A stretch of 37,101 bases of DNA from an uncultured Neglectibacter sp. (GCA_904374805.1 CAJFEW010000028.1:1-37101), one strand, 5' to 3'. Shown: positions 6,877-15,525, numbered from the stretch's first letter. The notes: a model not told the origin generated them from the sequence alone. A program made the numbers and translations.

Positions 6877-7433
6877 GTCTCTCCCTCCTTTCTTGGGGGC
6901 AGGTTCAGCTCATATTCCCGAACCTCGCAGTTGCCCATATTGAATTGAAAAAACTCCTGGTTGGTCATGTTGTGGAAGTAGCTTTCGATAATGCGGCAAA
7001 TGCCTCCGTGGCACACCACCAGCACGCTTTCCTCCGGAAAGGCCCGGGCCGTCTCCTCCAAAAAGGTGTACACCCGCACCGCTGTGGACATTTGGGACTC
7101 CCCGCCGGGGTAGCGGACGGCAAAGGACTTCTTGTTGTTGAGAAACCCCTCGTCAAAGCGGGAGGCCCCCTCGTAAATGCCGTAGTTCTGCTCCCGAATC
7201 CGGGGATCGATGGTCATGGGCAGGCCCCGCCCCTGACTGATGAGGGCGGCGGTCTGCCGGGCCCGCAGCAGAGGGGACACAATCACCCGGTCCAAGGGGG
7301 TGTCCCGCAGCTTCTGGGCAGTGGCCTTGGCCTGCTCCATCCCCGTTTCATTCAAAGGGATGTCCGTCACGCCGCAGACAATGTTCTCTCGGTTCCAAGC
7401 GGTCTCCCCGTGGCGGGTCACGTAAAGCTTCAT
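6870..7433 (-). CDS. Histidine phosphatase family protein (phosphoglycerate mutase-like)
   Basis: This is a cytoplasmic phosphohydrolase or mutase of the branch-1 histidine phosphatase superfamily. The 187 residues carry the phospho-accepting His in LYVTRHGETAWN at about 3-14. The conserved Arg is in SPLLRARQTA, the acid in REQNYGIYEG, and the second catalytic His in VLVVCHGGICR at about 145-155. The short length and single-domain layout resemble CobC/GpmB-type phosphatases more than true glycolytic phosphoglycerate mutase, and the substrate cannot be read from sequence. ATG 7433 is preceded by GGAGGAG. It is followed by the overlapping glutaredoxin-like gene. Confidence 0.85.
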   Translation of the reverse strand: MKLYVTRHGETAWNRENIVCGVTDIPLNETGMEQAKATAQKLRDTPLDRVIVSPLLRARQTAALISQGRGLPMTIDPRIREQNYGIYEGASRFDEGFLNNKKSFAVRYPGGESQMSTAVRVYTFLEETARAFPEESVLVVCHGGICRIIESYFHNMTNQEFFQFNMGNCEVREYELNLPPRKEGETW

Positions 7434-7474
7434 AGTCTCCTCCTCACTACCATGTTAAATCCAAGCTGGGACAA

Positions 7475-7494
7475 TGGGGCGCAGCTGCGCCCCA
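7475..7494. repeat. 20-base perfect palindrome in the histidine phosphatase leader
   Basis: The sequence TGGGGCGCAGCTGCGCCCCA is identical to its reverse complement. In RNA it forms an eight-pair hairpin with an AGCT loop, about 40 bases before the start codon at 7433. It could be an operator or a leader hairpin. Confidence 0.5.
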
Positions 7495-7565
7495 GGATGC
7501 ACCTGAGGCGGGGGTTCCCATCCACAGCCTGGTTTCCTCCTTCGCTTTCTTACGCTCTGCCTTTC

Positions 7566-7594
7566 ATTATACCGGAAACCTGTCCCGTTGAAAA
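7566..7594 (-). promoter_or_regulatory. Possible promoter of the histidine phosphatase-glutaredoxin pair
   Basis: On the minus strand TATAAT (7566-7571) has a weak -35, TTTTCA, 17 bases upstream. The leader would be about 125 bases and includes the palindrome at 7475. Confidence 0.5.
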
Positions 7595-7638
7595 GGCTGC
7601 CGGAAAGATTTCTCTCGGACAACCCTTTTCCCCACAGC

Positions 7639-7672
7639 AAAAAAGGAGCCGCCGCCCTCTGGCAGCAGCCCC
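7639..7672 (-). terminator. Terminator of the arginine operon, after argF
   Basis: A 12-pair stem including G-U pairs (7645-7656 with 7661-7672) has a four-base loop and is followed by TTTTTT on the minus strand. It closes the operon just after the argF stop at 7679. Confidence 0.8.
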
Positions 7673-7678
7673 ATGCTT

Positions 7679-8599
7679 TTACGGTTCCTGTTCTCCGCCC
7701 ATGGTTTTCACCAACACAGCTTTCTGGGCGTGAAGGCGGTTTTCCGCCTCCTCGAAGATGTACGCGGCGTTGGCCTCGAACACCTCTTCGGTGATCTCCT
7801 CCCCCCGGTGAGCAGGCAGACAGTGCTGCACCATGGCGTCGGGCTTGGCCTGGGCCATGAGCTTCTCATCCACGCAGTAGCCGGCAAAGGCGGCCTCCCG
7901 CTGCTTGCGCTCCTCCTCCTGGCCCATGGAGGTCCACACGTCGGTGATCACCACATCCGCGTCCTTGGCGGCTTCCAAGGGGGAGTCGGTCAGTGTAAAC
8001 TTGTCCCCGTATCCGGCGGCAAACTCCAAGATCTCCTGGGGCGGCCGGTACCCTTCGGGACAGGCCACGGCCACGTACATGCCCACCTTCAGGCCTCCCA
8101 CAATCAGGGAGTTCATCATGTTGTTGCCGTCGCCGATGAAGCACAGCTTCAGCCCCTCCAAGGAGCCCTTGTACTCCCGGATGGTCATCAGATCCGCCAA
8201 CACCTGGCAGGGGTGGCAGAAGTCCGTCAGTCCGTTGATCACCGGCACGCTGCCGTACTGGGCCAAGGCCTCCACTTCGTCCTGGCCAAAGGTGCGGATC
8301 ATAATGCCGTCCACATAGCGGGACAGCACCCGGGCGGTGTCCTGGACTGGCTCGCCCCGGCCGATCTGAGAGCCCTCTGCCCCCAGCACCACAGCGTAGC
8401 CCCCCAGCTGGTTGATGCCCACTTCAAAGCTGACCCGGGTGCGGGTGGAGGACTTCTCAAAAATCATGCCCAGGCACTTGCCTTTCAGATAGGGGTGCTC
8501 AATGCCGTGTTTGGTCTCATACTTCAACTGGTCGGCCAGGTTCAAAATCTCTAAAATCTCTTCCCCGGTCAGGTCCAACAGCTTCAACAGATGTTTCAT
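7679..8599 (-). CDS. argF: Ornithine carbamoyltransferase
   Basis: ArgF condenses ornithine and carbamoyl phosphate to citrulline in arginine synthesis. The 306 residues begin MKHLLKLLDLTGEEILEILN, from ATG 8599 behind AAAGGAAG; an in-frame ATG eight codons upstream lacks a site. The carbamoyl phosphate motif FEKSSTRTRVSFE is at about 48-60, DFCHPCQVLADL provides the HPCQ substrate motif, and HCLPAHRGEE near the C-terminus holds the ornithine-side Cys. These distinguish it from aspartate carbamoyltransferase. It is the last gene of the arginine operon. Catabolic ornithine transcarbamylase is possible in principle, but the biosynthetic neighbours argue against it. Confidence 0.95.
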   Translation of the reverse strand: MKHLLKLLDLTGEEILEILNLADQLKYETKHGIEHPYLKGKCLGMIFEKSSTRTRVSFEVGINQLGGYAVVLGAEGSQIGRGEPVQDTARVLSRYVDGIMIRTFGQDEVEALAQYGSVPVINGLTDFCHPCQVLADLMTIREYKGSLEGLKLCFIGDGNNMMNSLIVGGLKVGMYVAVACPEGYRPPQEILEFAAGYGDKFTLTDSPLEAAKDADVVITDVWTSMGQEEERKQREAAFAGYCVDEKLMAQAKPDAMVQHCLPAHRGEEITEEVFEANAAYIFEEAENRLHAQKAVLVKTMGGEQEP

Positions 8600-8650
8600 G
8601 GGAGTTTCTTCCTTTCTGTGCATGCGCCAATGCCCGGCGCACTTTTTCTC

Positions 8651-9817
8651 TTATTGCTCCAAAACCTTTTGGAAAATGGCCAGGCCCTGGTCCATGTCCT
8701 CTTGGGTAATGGTCAGCGGGGGCAGGAACCGCACCAGCTCTTTGGCGGTCAAGATGAGCAGCCCCGCCTTGGCGCACTCCGCCAGCACTTCGTGGGCGTC
8801 CTTGTCCTTGAGCTTGACGCCGATCATCAATCCCCGGCCCCGGACGTACTCCACCTGGGGCATGGCCTCCAGTTTCTCCCGGAAGTAGGCGCCCTTCTCC
8901 CGGACACTCTCCAAAAAGGCGGGGTCGGACACCCGGCGCACCACCACCCGGGCGCCGGCGCTGGCGATGGGGTTGCCCCCAAAGGTGGAACCCTGCATGC
9001 CGGGCTTTAAAATATCCCCCAGCCTTTCGCTGACCAGGCAGGCGCCCATAGGCAAGCCTCCAGCAATGCCCTTGGCACAGGTGACCACATCCGGCTCCAC
9101 CCCGTACCCCTGGTAGGCGAAAAAGCTTCCCGTGCGGCCGACGCCGGTCTGCACTTCGTCCACCAGCAGCAGCACGTCCTTCTCCTTACACAGCTGGGCC
9201 AGGCCCTGAACAAAGCTCTCGTCCATGGGAATGACGCCGCCCTCCCCCTGGACCATCTCCAGCAGCACACCGCAGACGGAGCCGTCCAGCAGGGCCTCTA
9301 TGCCCGCCAGATCCCCTGCCTCTGCATAGACAAAGCCTTCGGTCAGAGGGAGGAAGTCCTTGTGAAAGCCCTCCTGGCCGGTGGCGGCCAAGGTGGTGAG
9401 CGTGCGGCCATGGAAGGAGTTGTGCAGGGTGACAATCTTGTAGGCGCCCCGCTTTTCCCCATACTTGCGGGCCACCTTGATGGCGCACTCGTTGGCCTCG
9501 GCGCCGGAGTTGCAGAAAAAGGCTTTGGCCATGCCGGAAGCTTCCGAAAGTTCCTGGGCCAGGGCGGTGTTCTCCGGAGAGTAATAGTAGTTGCACAGGT
9601 GCTGGATTTTCCCCGCCTGTTCCGCCACGGCGGCGGCCCACTCCGGGTCGCTGTAGCCCAAAGCGTTGACGCCGATGCCGGCGGTGAAATCGATGTACTC
9701 CTTGCCGTCCACGTCCCAGGCCCGGGCGTTTTGGCCCTTTACCAAAGCGGCGTCCACCCGGCCGTAGGTAGGCAGGACGTACATGTGATCTTGTTCTTTG
9801 ATTTGCTGAAAGGTCAT
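8651..9817 (-). CDS. argD: Acetylornithine aminotransferase
   Basis: ArgD is a PLP enzyme that transfers an amino group from glutamate to N-acetylglutamate semialdehyde, giving N-acetylornithine. The chosen start, ATG 9817 (MTFQQIKEQDHMYVLPTYGR), has GGGAG seven bases upstream; the ORF extends 19 codons further without a site. It has 388 residues, the normal length. FCNSGAEANECAIKVARKYG near 101-120 binds the cofactor phosphate. LLVDEVQTGVGRTGSFFAYQ carries the PLP-pyridine Asp near 220, and the Schiff-base Lys is in TCAKGIAGGLPMGA at about 249. It lies between argB and argF. Confidence 0.95.
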   Translation of the reverse strand: MTFQQIKEQDHMYVLPTYGRVDAALVKGQNARAWDVDGKEYIDFTAGIGVNALGYSDPEWAAAVAEQAGKIQHLCNYYYSPENTALAQELSEASGMAKAFFCNSGAEANECAIKVARKYGEKRGAYKIVTLHNSFHGRTLTTLAATGQEGFHKDFLPLTEGFVYAEAGDLAGIEALLDGSVCGVLLEMVQGEGGVIPMDESFVQGLAQLCKEKDVLLLVDEVQTGVGRTGSFFAYQGYGVEPDVVTCAKGIAGGLPMGACLVSERLGDILKPGMQGSTFGGNPIASAGARVVVRRVSDPAFLESVREKGAYFREKLEAMPQVEYVRGRGLMIGVKLKDKDAHEVLAECAKAGLLILTAKELVRFLPPLTITQEDMDQGLAIFQKVLEQ

Positions 9818-9961
9818 GGTATCACTCCCAACGAAAAATAGATGCCTGCGAAGCGGCACGAAAGTTTTGATCAAATTAAGCGCGGGCTTTTGAGCTAGCG
9901 GCCCTCAGCAGGCCCCGGCGCCTTAAGCGCTGTTCGCGGCTTGTCCGGTCCGAGCACGGAC

Positions 9962-10813
9962 TTAGTAAAACATGGTGCCGATGCCCTCGTCGGTGAACAG
10001 CTCCACCAGAATGGAATGGGGCGTGCGCCCGTCGATGATGTGGGCCCGGCCCACCCCCCGGCGGACTGCGTCCACACAGCAGTCGATCTTGGGGATCATG
10101 CCCCCGGAGATGATGCCCTCTTTCTTCAGGCGGCTGACGTCGCTGACGTTCACCACGGGAATCAACGTGCTCTCGTCGCCTCTGTCTCGCAGCAGGCCCC
10201 GCACGTCCGTCATGAGAATCAGCTTCATGGCTCCCAGCGCCGCAGCAATCCGGGCGGCGGCCACGTCCGCGTTGATGTTGAACACCTCGCCGTGGTATCC
10301 CGCTGCCACCGTGGACACAATGGGCACATAGCCGTTTGCCGCCGCGTCCCGCAGAATGTCCACGTTCACTTCCCGAATCTCCCCCACAAAACCCAGCTCC
10401 GTGTCCAACTGGTCGGCTTTCAGCAGGGAGCCGTCCAGGCCGCACAGGCCCACGGCCTTGCCACCCGCGTCTTCCAGCCGCTGGACCAGGTCCTTGTTCA
10501 CCTTGCCTGCCAGCACCTGCTGGACAATGTCCATGGTCTCCTGGTCGGTGACCCGCATGCCGTTTAGGAACGTGCTCTCCTTCTGGATTTTCTTCAGCAT
10601 GGCGTTGATCTCCGGCCCGCCTCCGTGGACCAGCACCACGTTGATGCCCACCAGCTGCATCAGCACAATGTCATTCATCACGTCGTTTTTCAGGCCCTCG
10701 TCGATCATGGCGTTGCCGCCGTATTTCACCACCACGGTTTTGCCCGCGTATTTTTGGATGTAGGGCAATGCCTGTACCAGGACTTTTGCCCGTTCACTGT
10801 TTGGAATTTCCAC
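9962..10813 (-). CDS. argB: Acetylglutamate kinase
   Basis: ArgB phosphorylates N-acetylglutamate, the second step of arginine synthesis and often the arginine-feedback point. I choose GTG 10813 (VEIPNSERAKVLVQALPYIQ), because GGGAGG lies seven bases before it and related enzymes begin there. The ORF's GTG at 10834 would swallow that site. The 283 residues contain VVVKYGGNAM near 27-36 for ATP phosphate binding, VLVHGGGPEINAML near 60-73 and the C-terminal DGRTPHSILVELFTDEGIGT. An N-terminal helix of about 20 residues before the kinase core is the feature seen in arginine-inhibited, hexameric forms, so feedback inhibition is plausible. argD begins 144 bases downstream. Confidence 0.94.
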   Translation of the reverse strand: MEIPNSERAKVLVQALPYIQKYAGKTVVVKYGGNAMIDEGLKNDVMNDIVLMQLVGINVVLVHGGGPEINAMLKKIQKESTFLNGMRVTDQETMDIVQQVLAGKVNKDLVQRLEDAGGKAVGLCGLDGSLLKADQLDTELGFVGEIREVNVDILRDAAANGYVPIVSTVAAGYHGEVFNINADVAAARIAAALGAMKLILMTDVRGLLRDRGDESTLIPVVNVSDVSRLKKEGIISGGMIPKIDCCVDAVRRGVGRAHIIDGRTPHSILVELFTDEGIGTMFY

Positions 10814-10837
10814 TGCGCTTCCTCCCTTTTCCACACT

Positions 10838-11179
10838 TTACAGATCCGCCGTGTAGGCGGCGGTATAGATCACCAAGCCAACCACTGCCGCCGCGAACAA
10901 CAGCAGCAGTACCCCGGCGGCCACCAGCGCGCCCAACAGCACCCGCCGGGGCACTTTGCCCAGACCACGGCGCTTGCCCAAGATGTACGCCCCTATACCT
11001 AGAACCAACAGCACTGCTGCCACCATGCCCACCTCTAAAGCGTTGACCAGCAGAATGCCCACGCCTGTCACCGCCAAGAAGAGGAACGCCAGCACGTCCA
11101 GATACAAAAGCCCGGCCACCACCAGGGCGGCTATATCCCAAAAGCCCAGGGAACGGCTCCCGGCGCCATTTGTTTTCAT
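10838..11179 (-). CDS. Small membrane protein inside the arginine operon
   Basis: I do not recognise this 113-residue protein. ATG 11179 follows GGGGAGGT. It has about four hydrophobic segments: DIAALVVAGLLYLDVLAFLF, then AVTGVGILLVNALEVGMVAA with VLLVLGIGAYILG, and finally VLLGALVAAGVLLLLFAAAV. A basic cytoplasmic-looking loop, KRRGLGKVPRR, precedes the last segment. There is no signal peptide and no conserved catalytic residue. It sits between argJ and argB with 18- and 24-base gaps, so it should be transcribed with them. No standard arginine pathway step is a membrane protein, so it may be a passenger gene or a transport or regulatory accessory. Confidence 0.7.
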   Translation of the reverse strand: MKTNGAGSRSLGFWDIAALVVAGLLYLDVLAFLFLAVTGVGILLVNALEVGMVAAVLLVLGIGAYILGKRRGLGKVPRRVLLGALVAAGVLLLLFAAAVVGLVIYTAAYTADL

Positions 11180-11197
11180 AAAGACCTCCCCCGCCAG

Positions 11198-12412
11198 TTA
11201 CGTGCGGTAGTCGCCGTTGATCTTCACATAGTCGTAGGTCAGGTCGCAGCCGTAGGCTTCCGCCTGCTCCTGCCCCATGTGCAGATGGACCAGAATGTCA
11301 ATCTCTTTCTCGCCCAAAACCTCCGAGGCCTTTTCCTCGGAGAAGGGGATGCCAGCGCCGTTTTGGCACACATCCACCTGGCCTTTGGCCGAGCGGAAGC
11401 TCACGTCAATTTTGTGCACGTCCACCGCTGCCCCGGAGTAGCCGATGGCGCACAGCACCCGGCCCCAGTTGGCGTCCGCGCCGAACATGGCCGCCTTAAA
11501 CAAGGTGGAGCAGATCACGCTTTTGGCCACCACCTTGGCGGTCTCCGGATCGGCGGCTCCCTCCACTTGGCAGACCAGCAGTTTGGTGGCCCCCTCCCCG
11601 TCTCCGGCCATCAGCTTGGAGAGCTGGCGGCAGACGGCCTCCAACGCCTCCACAAAGGCGTCGTAGTCCGGACCGGGGGCGGCAATGGTCTCGTTGCCCG
11701 CGGCGCCGTTGGCCAAAATGGCAAAGGTGTCGTTGGTGGAGGTGTCCCCGTCGATGGAGATCATGTTAAAGGTCTTCTCGGTCACCTGGTGAATGGCCTT
11801 GTCCAGCATCTCGGGGGTGATGGCGCAGTCGGTGGTGACAAAGCACAGCATGGTGGCCATGTTGGGATGGATCATGCCGCTGCCCTTGGAGATGCCGCCC
11901 AGGGTTACGGTCTTGCCGCCAATTTCCACCTGGGCCGCCGCTTCCTTGGGGATGGTGTCGGTAGTCATAATGGCGGTGGCCGCCGCCAAAGAGCCCTCTG
12001 GGCTCAAGGTTTTTACCAGCTCCGGAATGCCCTCTTGGATGGGTTCCAGGGGCAGCACTTGGCCGATGACCCCCGTGGAGGCCACCACCACGTCCTGGGG
12101 AGCGATGCCCAAGGCTTTAGCTGTGAGCTGGCACATGGCCTCGGCTTTTTCCACCCCGTCGGCGTTGCAGGTGTTGGCGTTGCCGGAGTTGCAGATGACC
12201 GCCTTCGCTGTGCCGTCGGCCAGATTCTTCTGGGTGACCAAAATGGGAGCGCCCTTTACCAGGTTTCTGGTGTACACAGCTGCCGCCGTGCAGGGCTTCT
12301 CACTGTAAATCATAGCCAGGTCCGGCTTGGATTTATTTTTGCGGACGCCGCAGTGGATGCCACCGGCCACAAAGCCCTGGGCCGCCGTGACGCCGCCTTC
12401 CATCATCTTCAT
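11198..12412 (-). CDS. argJ: Bifunctional glutamate N-acetyltransferase / amino-acid acetyltransferase
   Basis: ArgJ moves the acetyl group from N-acetylornithine to glutamate, which gives the cyclic pathway its economy; bifunctional forms also use acetyl-CoA. The 404 residues match the family. The autocleavage site is intact in GMIHPNMATMLCF, with cleavage between Ala186 and the nucleophilic Thr187. Upstream conserved blocks include VICNSGNANTCN and ASTGVIGQVLP, and the C-terminal half has SIDGDTSTNDTF and GADANWGRVLCAIGYSG. Presence of ArgJ fits the absence of argA and argE in the operon. Whether it is mono- or bifunctional cannot be told by eye. ATG 12412 has GGGAGGG eight bases upstream. 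Confidence 0.95.
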   Translation of the reverse strand: MKMMEGGVTAAQGFVAGGIHCGVRKNKSKPDLAMIYSEKPCTAAAVYTRNLVKGAPILVTQKNLADGTAKAVICNSGNANTCNADGVEKAEAMCQLTAKALGIAPQDVVVASTGVIGQVLPLEPIQEGIPELVKTLSPEGSLAAATAIMTTDTIPKEAAAQVEIGGKTVTLGGISKGSGMIHPNMATMLCFVTTDCAITPEMLDKAIHQVTEKTFNMISIDGDTSTNDTFAILANGAAGNETIAAPGPDYDAFVEALEAVCRQLSKLMAGDGEGATKLLVCQVEGAADPETAKVVAKSVICSTLFKAAMFGADANWGRVLCAIGYSGAAVDVHKIDVSFRSAKGQVDVCQNGAGIPFSEEKASEVLGEKEIDILVHLHMGQEQAEAYGCDLTYDYVKINGDYRT

Positions 12413-12459
12413 AGGGTTACCCTCCCTCTACGGTATTCTGTACAATGCTAGGCTGATTT

Positions 12460-13500
12460 TTAAAACGCGGGAGGAACCATGGTCAATCCCGTGGTCTCCT
12501 CCAGGCCAAAGGACAGGTTCATGTTCTGAATGGCTTGGCCCGCCGCCCCTTTGACCATGTTGTCAATGGCGGAAATGGCGATAAACGTGCCGGTGCGGCT
12601 GTCCATAAATAGGGACACATCGCAAAAGTTGCTGTACCGCACATTCTTCACGTTGGCCACCTGTCCCTTCTCCAGCAGGCGGACAAAGTACTCCCCGTCG
12701 TACCGGGCGTGGTAGACGTCCCACAGCTGGTCCTCGGTGACGCCGGGCTTCAGCTTGGCGTAGCAGGTGGCCAAAATGCCCCGGTTGATGGGCAGCAAAT
12801 GGGGCACAAAGGTGATTTTTGCAGCACACCCGGTCATTTTGGACAGGGTCTGCTCGATCTCCGGCGTGTGCCGGTGAGCGGCCACTTTATAGGCCGTGAA
12901 GCTCTCGTTGAGCTCCGGATAGTGGTTGCTCTGGGTGGGTTTGCGCCCTGCGCCGGTGACGCCGGACTTGCAATCGGCGATGATGCCCTTGCTCTCGATA
13001 AGGCCGTTTTCCAAAGCGGGCACCAAGGCAAGGGGCACCGCCGTGGTGTAGCAGCCCGGGTTGGCAATGACCTTCTTGCCCCGAATCTTCTCCCGGAAAA
13101 ATTCCGGCAGGCCATAGACCGCTTTTTCGTGCAGTTCTTTGTCGGTGTAGGTGCCGCCGTACCACTCTTTGTAGGCGGCCTCGTCCTCCAGGCGGAAGTC
13201 GGCGCCCATGTCGATAAAGGTCTTACCCAAGGCGTCGCACTGGGCCGCCAGGTCTTGGGACAGACCGTGGGGCAGCGCAGCAAAGATCACGTCGCTTTGT
13301 TCCACCACTTGCTCCTGAGTGCCGCAGACCAAATCAATCATCTGGTTGTAGGCGGGGTACACCTGGGAGAGGGCCATGCCCTCAAAACTGACCGAGCTGA
13401 TGGCGGCCAGCTCCGCCTGGGGATGGCCGGTAATCAGGCGGCAGATTTCGCTGCCTGCATAGCCCGTGGCCCCTACCACGCCCACTTTGATTTTCTCCAT
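12460..13500 (-). CDS. argC: N-acetyl-gamma-glutamyl-phosphate reductase
   Basis: ArgC reduces N-acetylglutamyl phosphate to the semialdehyde with NADPH. The 346 residues begin MEKIKVGVVGATGYAGSEIC, a Rossmann motif. The catalytic Cys150 sits in IANPGCYTTAVPLALVPAL, and AAHRHTPEIEQ carries the conserved His. FVPHLLPINRGILATCYA and the C-terminal NMVKGAAGQAIQNMN are also typical. ATG 13500 follows the argH stop with a single-base gap and has GGAGGGAC upstream, so it is co-translated with argH. No irregularity is visible. Confidence 0.96.
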   Translation of the reverse strand: MEKIKVGVVGATGYAGSEICRLITGHPQAELAAISSVSFEGMALSQVYPAYNQMIDLVCGTQEQVVEQSDVIFAALPHGLSQDLAAQCDALGKTFIDMGADFRLEDEAAYKEWYGGTYTDKELHEKAVYGLPEFFREKIRGKKVIANPGCYTTAVPLALVPALENGLIESKGIIADCKSGVTGAGRKPTQSNHYPELNESFTAYKVAAHRHTPEIEQTLSKMTGCAAKITFVPHLLPINRGILATCYAKLKPGVTEDQLWDVYHARYDGEYFVRLLEKGQVANVKNVRYSNFCDVSLFMDSRTGTFIAISAIDNMVKGAAGQAIQNMNLSFGLEETTGLTMVPPAF

Positions 13501-13501
13501 G

Positions 13502-14887
13502 TCAGCGTCCCTCCTTCTCCAAAAGCTGCAGCACCCGCTGGGCCTGGGCCTTCACGTTCTCCGGGGCAGGGCCGCCCAGCACCTTCCTGCCGCCCACGCA
13601 CTTCTCCAGAGAGATAGCGTTGTACACGCCTGCATCGAAAGCACTGCACACTTTTTGGTACTCCTCCAAAGGCAGCGTTTCCAAAGTCAGTCCTTTTTCG
13701 ATGCACAGAGCCACCAGCTCCCCGGTGATTTTGTAGGCGTCCCGGAAAGGCAGGCCCTTCTCGGCCACCAGGTAGTCGGCACAGTCGGTGGCGTTGATAA
13801 AGCCTCCGGCCGCCGCAGCCCGCATCTTGTCCTCCTTCACGGTCATGGTCTCCACCATGGGGATAAGGGGCGTCAGGCAAAGCTTCAGGGTGTCCACCGC
13901 GTCGAAGACGGCCTCCTTGTCCTCCTGCATGTCCTTATTGTAGGCCAGGGGCAAGCCTTTCATCATGGTGAGCAGGGCCATGAGATCCCCGAACACCCGG
14001 CCGCTCTTGCCCCGGATGAGCTCCGCAATGTCCGGGTTTTTCTTCTGGGGCATGATGCTGGAGCCGGTGGAGAAGGCGTCGTCCAGCTCGATGAACTGAA
14101 ATTCCCAGGAACACCACAGCACCAGTTCCTCGCAGAACCGGGACAGGTGCACCATGATCAGGGAGGCGGCAAAGGCGATCTCCGCGCAGAAATCCCGGTC
14201 AGAGACCCCATCTAGGCTGTTCTGGCTAATCTGGGAAAAACCCAGCAATTTTGCGGTGATGGTCCGGTCCAGGGGGTAGGTGGTGCCCGCCAGAGCGCCG
14301 CTGCCCAGGGGCATGACGTCCATGCGCTTCAGGGCGTCCTCCAGCCGGGACAGGTCCCGGAGCAGCATCTCGGTGTAGGCCATGAGATGGTGGCCAAAGG
14401 TGATGGGCTGGGCCCGCTGCATGTGGGTGTAGCCGGGCATCACCGTGGCGGCATACTGCTCCGCCTTATGGCACAGCACCTGCACAAAGTCTTTCAGCTG
14501 GGCCTGGATGCCGGCGCAATCCTTGCGGAGGGTCAGACGCACATCCAGGGCCACCTGATCGTTGCGGCTGCGGGCGGTGTGGAGCCGTTTGCCCGCATCG
14601 CCGATCCGGGCGGTGAGCTCTCCCTCTACAAAGGTGTGGATGTCCTCGGCGTCGGGGTCGATGGCCAGAACACCGGCATCCAAATCAGCCAGAATGCCCT
14701 GGAGTCCTTGGATGATTTTCTCGCTTTCCCCTCTGTCGATGATGCCGCACTCTCCCAGCATGGTGGCGTGGGCCATGCTGCCCTCTATGTCCTCCCGGTA
14801 CATCCGGCTGTCAATGGAAATACTGGAGTTAAAATCGTTGGTTTTCGGGTCTGCCTCCTTCTGGAAGCGGCCTTTCCACAGTTTCAT
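13502..14887 (-). CDS. argH: Argininosuccinate lyase
   Basis: ArgH splits argininosuccinate to arginine and fumarate, the last step of the pathway. The 461 residues begin MKLWKGRFQKEADPKTNDFN. They include HTARSRNDQVALDVRL, the PGYTHMQRAQPITFGHHLMA block and the superfamily signature TGSSIMPQKKNPDIAE, whose Ser is the catalytic residue. The protein appears complete and uninterrupted, which matters because its substrate would come from argG, which is broken in this window. It starts six bases after the NUDIX gene stops and ends one base before argC. Confidence 0.96.
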   Translation of the reverse strand: MKLWKGRFQKEADPKTNDFNSSISIDSRMYREDIEGSMAHATMLGECGIIDRGESEKIIQGLQGILADLDAGVLAIDPDAEDIHTFVEGELTARIGDAGKRLHTARSRNDQVALDVRLTLRKDCAGIQAQLKDFVQVLCHKAEQYAATVMPGYTHMQRAQPITFGHHLMAYTEMLLRDLSRLEDALKRMDVMPLGSGALAGTTYPLDRTITAKLLGFSQISQNSLDGVSDRDFCAEIAFAASLIMVHLSRFCEELVLWCSWEFQFIELDDAFSTGSSIMPQKKNPDIAELIRGKSGRVFGDLMALLTMMKGLPLAYNKDMQEDKEAVFDAVDTLKLCLTPLIPMVETMTVKEDKMRAAAAGGFINATDCADYLVAEKGLPFRDAYKITGELVALCIEKGLTLETLPLEEYQKVCSAFDAGVYNAISLEKCVGGRKVLGGPAPENVKAQAQRVLQLLEKEGR

Positions 14888-14893
14888 GGAACT

Positions 14894-15433
14894 TCATCCT
14901 TTCCTAAACAAAGTGCTGCCTTCCCGGCCGATAAAGCGGAGGAACTCATCCAGATACCCGCCTTGCAGGTGGCCCACCACCGAAGGGGAAAGCTCCCCGT
15001 CTCTGGCCATGGCCTCCAGTTCCTCCGGAGTCACCCACTTGGCAGCACAGGTCTCCCCCGGCTGCAAGGTGAGGTGCTCCGGCCGCTGCTGCAGGCGCAG
15101 GCCGTAGTTTTCCCCCAAATAGTGCCCGGTGCAGGCGCTTCCCAAAGGCACCAGCTGTTCTTTGGAAACAACCAGGCCGGTCTCCTCCCGGATCTCCCGC
15201 AGGATGGCAGTGGGGCAGTCCTCTCCAGCCTGGGCGTGACCGGCTGTGTTCTCCCACTTGCCGGGGGCCCAGCACTTCTCTGGGCTGCGCTGGGTGAGGA
15301 GGATGTTGCCCTCCCCGTCCACAATCCACACCCCCACCGCCAGCAGGTACTCCCCCTCTTGCAGCGGTTCGCTTCGGTCCCGCGCAACGCCGGTGGGATG
15401 GCCTTGCGCATCGTAAATATCTACCAATTCCAA
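14894..15433 (-). CDS. NUDIX hydrolase
   Basis: NUDIX enzymes hydrolyse nucleoside diphosphates linked to another group. The NUDIX box is seen as GHAQAGEDCPTAILREIREETGLVV, abbreviated GX5EX5[..]REXXEETG, at about residues 61-85. The opening LELVDIYDAQGHPTGVARDR and the LLTQRSPEKCWAPGKWENTA block resemble the MutT/isopentenyl-diphosphate isomerase-like subgroup. I place the start at TTG 15433, with GGGAGGG six bases upstream, giving 179 residues. A longer ATG frame from 15484 would run through that site. It lies between argG and argH with tight spacing. A link to arginine synthesis is not established, and the substrate is unknown. Confidence 0.82.
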   Translation of the reverse strand: MELVDIYDAQGHPTGVARDRSEPLQEGEYLLAVGVWIVDGEGNILLTQRSPEKCWAPGKWENTAGHAQAGEDCPTAILREIREETGLVVSKEQLVPLGSACTGHYLGENYGLRLQQRPEHLTLQPGETCAAKWVTPEELEAMARDGELSPSVVGHLQGGYLDEFLRFIGREGSTLFRKG

Positions 15434-15525
15434 AGGATTCCCTCCCTGGGAAGCAGGAAAGGGCAGACGACCGTCCGCCCTCACCTTCTGGTTTTTTCTA
15501 ATATTCCACAGGAAAAGTCCGTGTG

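Noticed and set aside
11279-12451. 390-codon plus-strand ORF opposite argJ
   Set aside because: It is a low-complexity Gly/His/Val-rich shadow of argJ.
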